From an uncultured Robiginitomaculum sp. (lineage in GTDB: Bacteria; Pseudomonadota; Alphaproteobacteria; Caulobacterales; Maricaulaceae): 5,662 nucleotides of DNA. Of this stretch, positions 4,668-5,662 are shown one piece after another (position 1 is the stretch's first letter; each line of letters opens with the position of its first letter). Both the position numbers and the translations under genes were made by a program. The DNA is taken from contig CALKXN010000043.1 in NCBI GenBank assembly GCA_938003555.1, forward strand, positions 1-5,662, in the 5' to 3' direction. Under the pieces are notes generated by a model. That model did not search any database, had not been told where the DNA came from, and saw only the letters and a list, made by a program, of their open reading frames with translations.

Positions 4668-5662
4668 ACCCGACAGTCTTTGACACTATTATTCGCGGCG
4701 GCACAGTCGTCAATCATGACGGACGCGGCATTGCCGATATCGGTATTCGCGATGGCAAAATCGCTGCGATTGGTGATCTGTCAACATTTGATGCGGGTCA
4801 TGTTATGAACGCTAAGGGCCTGCATGTTCTGCCCGGCGTGATTGATACCCAAGTCCATTTTCGCGAGCCGGGGCCCACGCATAAAGAAAACCTCGAGGCA
4901 GGATCACGCGGCGCGGTTCTGGGCGGGGTCACGGGCGTGTTTGAAATGCCCAACACAAATCCGACAACCAGCACGCCCGAAATGCTCCAAGACAAGCTCG
5001 ACCGCGCGAAGAATCGCATGCATTGCAATCACGCTTTCTATGTTGGCGGGACGCATGAAAACGCGGATCGGTTAAATGAATTAGAGCGCTTGCCCGGCTG
5101 CTGCGGCGTGAAAGTGTTTATGGGGGCCTCTACGGGCGATCTTTTGATTGCCGATGATGAAGGCGTGGGGCGCGTTCTGAACTCAATAAATCGCCGCGCA
5201 AGTTTCCATTCCGAAGACGAATACCGCCTTGAAGAGCGCCGCGAACTGGCCCGCAAAGGCGATTGGACAAGCCATACAGATGTGCGCGACAAGCAAACCG
5301 CTCTGCTGTCCACGCAGCGCCTCATCGGGCTGGCGCGAAAGGCCAATAAACGCATTCATATCTTGCATATTTCCACCGCCGAAGAACTGCCTATTCTCGC
5401 CGCGAATAAAGATCTTGTGACCTGCGAAATTCTGCCGAACCATTTATCGATTATTGGCCCCGAAGCCTATGAAATTCACAAAGGCCGCGTGCAACAAAAC
5501 CCGCCCATCCGCGACGCGCAAAACGCCGCTATGCTGTGGGAAGGCGTGCGCCAAGGCATTTTTGACGTGATGGGTACCGATCATGCCCCGCACACACTCG
5601 AGGAAAAAGCCAAGCCCTACCCCGCCAGCCCGTCGGGCATGCCGGGCGTTCAAACCCTGGTT
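4652..5662 (+). CDS. pyrC: Dihydroorotase, class I amidohydrolase (partial, C-terminus beyond right edge)
   Basis: I read an open frame of 337 codons to the right edge; the family is about 430-450 residues, so roughly 100 are missing. The enzyme interconverts N-carbamoyl-aspartate and dihydroorotate in cytoplasmic pyrimidine synthesis. Visible motifs are the metal-site strand DTQVHFREPG (65-74), the substrate-binding MPNTNP (99-104), VKVFMG with K154 as possible carboxylated lysine (153-158), FHSEDE (185-190), HILHIST (236-242) and the catalytic GTDHAPH (308-314). The first His of the usual DxHxH is Gln (Q67) while H69 is kept. I recall the same DTQVHF form in other alphaproteobacterial proteins annotated as dihydroorotase, so it may be a subfamily trait. 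The ATG at 4652 has GGAG six bases upstream; an in-frame ATG at 4640 is possible but lacks a good site. Related hydantoinases or allantoinase are less likely given the DHOase-like FREPG and MPNTNP. No other pyr gene is in view. Confidence 0.88.
   Translation, partial: MRPIFYPTVFDTIIRGGTVVNHDGRGIADIGIRDGKIAAIGDLSTFDAGHVMNAKGLHVLPGVIDTQVHFREPGPTHKENLEAGSRGAVLGGVTGVFEMPNTNPTTSTPEMLQDKLDRAKNRMHCNHAFYVGGTHENADRLNELERLPGCCGVKVFMGASTGDLLIADDEGVGRVLNSINRRASFHSEDEYRLEERRELARKGDWTSHTDVRDKQTALLSTQRLIGLARKANKRIHILHISTAEELPILAANKDLVTCEILPNHLSIIGPEAYEIHKGRVQQNPPIRDAQNAAMLWEGVRQGIFDVMGTDHAPHTLEEKAKPYPASPSGMPGVQTLV

Noticed and set aside
5038..5653. Several minus-strand open frames opposite the dihydroorotase.
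   Set aside because: All lie antisense to a continuous frame with amidohydrolase motifs and show no motif of their own.

Overview
The window looks like an ordinary chromosomal segment of an alphaproteobacterium. The basis is a UbiA of the ubiquinone type, an MsrB ending in the RYCNNGIAL form, a class I dihydroorotase with the DTQVHFREPG variant, a GTCATCC...GGATGAC palindrome of the kind scattered through alphaproteobacterial intergenic regions, and moderately GC-rich codon use (mid-50s percent, judged by eye). These placements rest on recalled family features, since no database search was possible. No tRNA, rRNA, CRISPR array, insertion sequence or phage gene is visible.

Layout. Positions 1-2774 hold a two-gene minus-strand operon. 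The upstream gene (2774 to 1878) encodes a 298-residue protein with a central membrane hairpin and a C-terminal part that resembles GrpE. Its stop codon overlaps by 4 bases (ATGA) the start of a divergent Hsp70-type ATPase (1881 to beyond the left edge). That ATPase has an intact actin-fold nucleotide-binding domain, but a helical region and a membrane hairpin stand where the classical Hsp70 substrate-binding domain should be. The pair looks like a membrane-bound chaperone ATPase with its own exchange-factor-like partner, and is the least conventional content here. Positions 2775-3004 form a divergent intergenic region with a perfect 17-bp-stem palindrome and two weak candidate promoters placed so that both flanking genes could be leaderless.

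On the plus strand follow ubiA (3005-3994, 4-hydroxybenzoate polyprenyltransferase for ubiquinone synthesis), msrB (4080-4589, methionine-R-sulfoxide reductase with a Tat-type lipoprotein signal and an internal start that could give a cytoplasmic form), and a dihydroorotase for pyrimidine synthesis (4652 to beyond the right edge). These three share a strand but not an obvious pathway.

The two short intergenic regions are rich in structure. The msrB ribosome binding site pairs perfectly with a segment just upstream. The dihydroorotase start codon lies in the right arm of a terminator-like hairpin whose loop carries the ribosome binding site, and a second hairpin with a nine-C loop precedes it. 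These suggest RNA-level control of both genes, but this is inferred from sequence alone.
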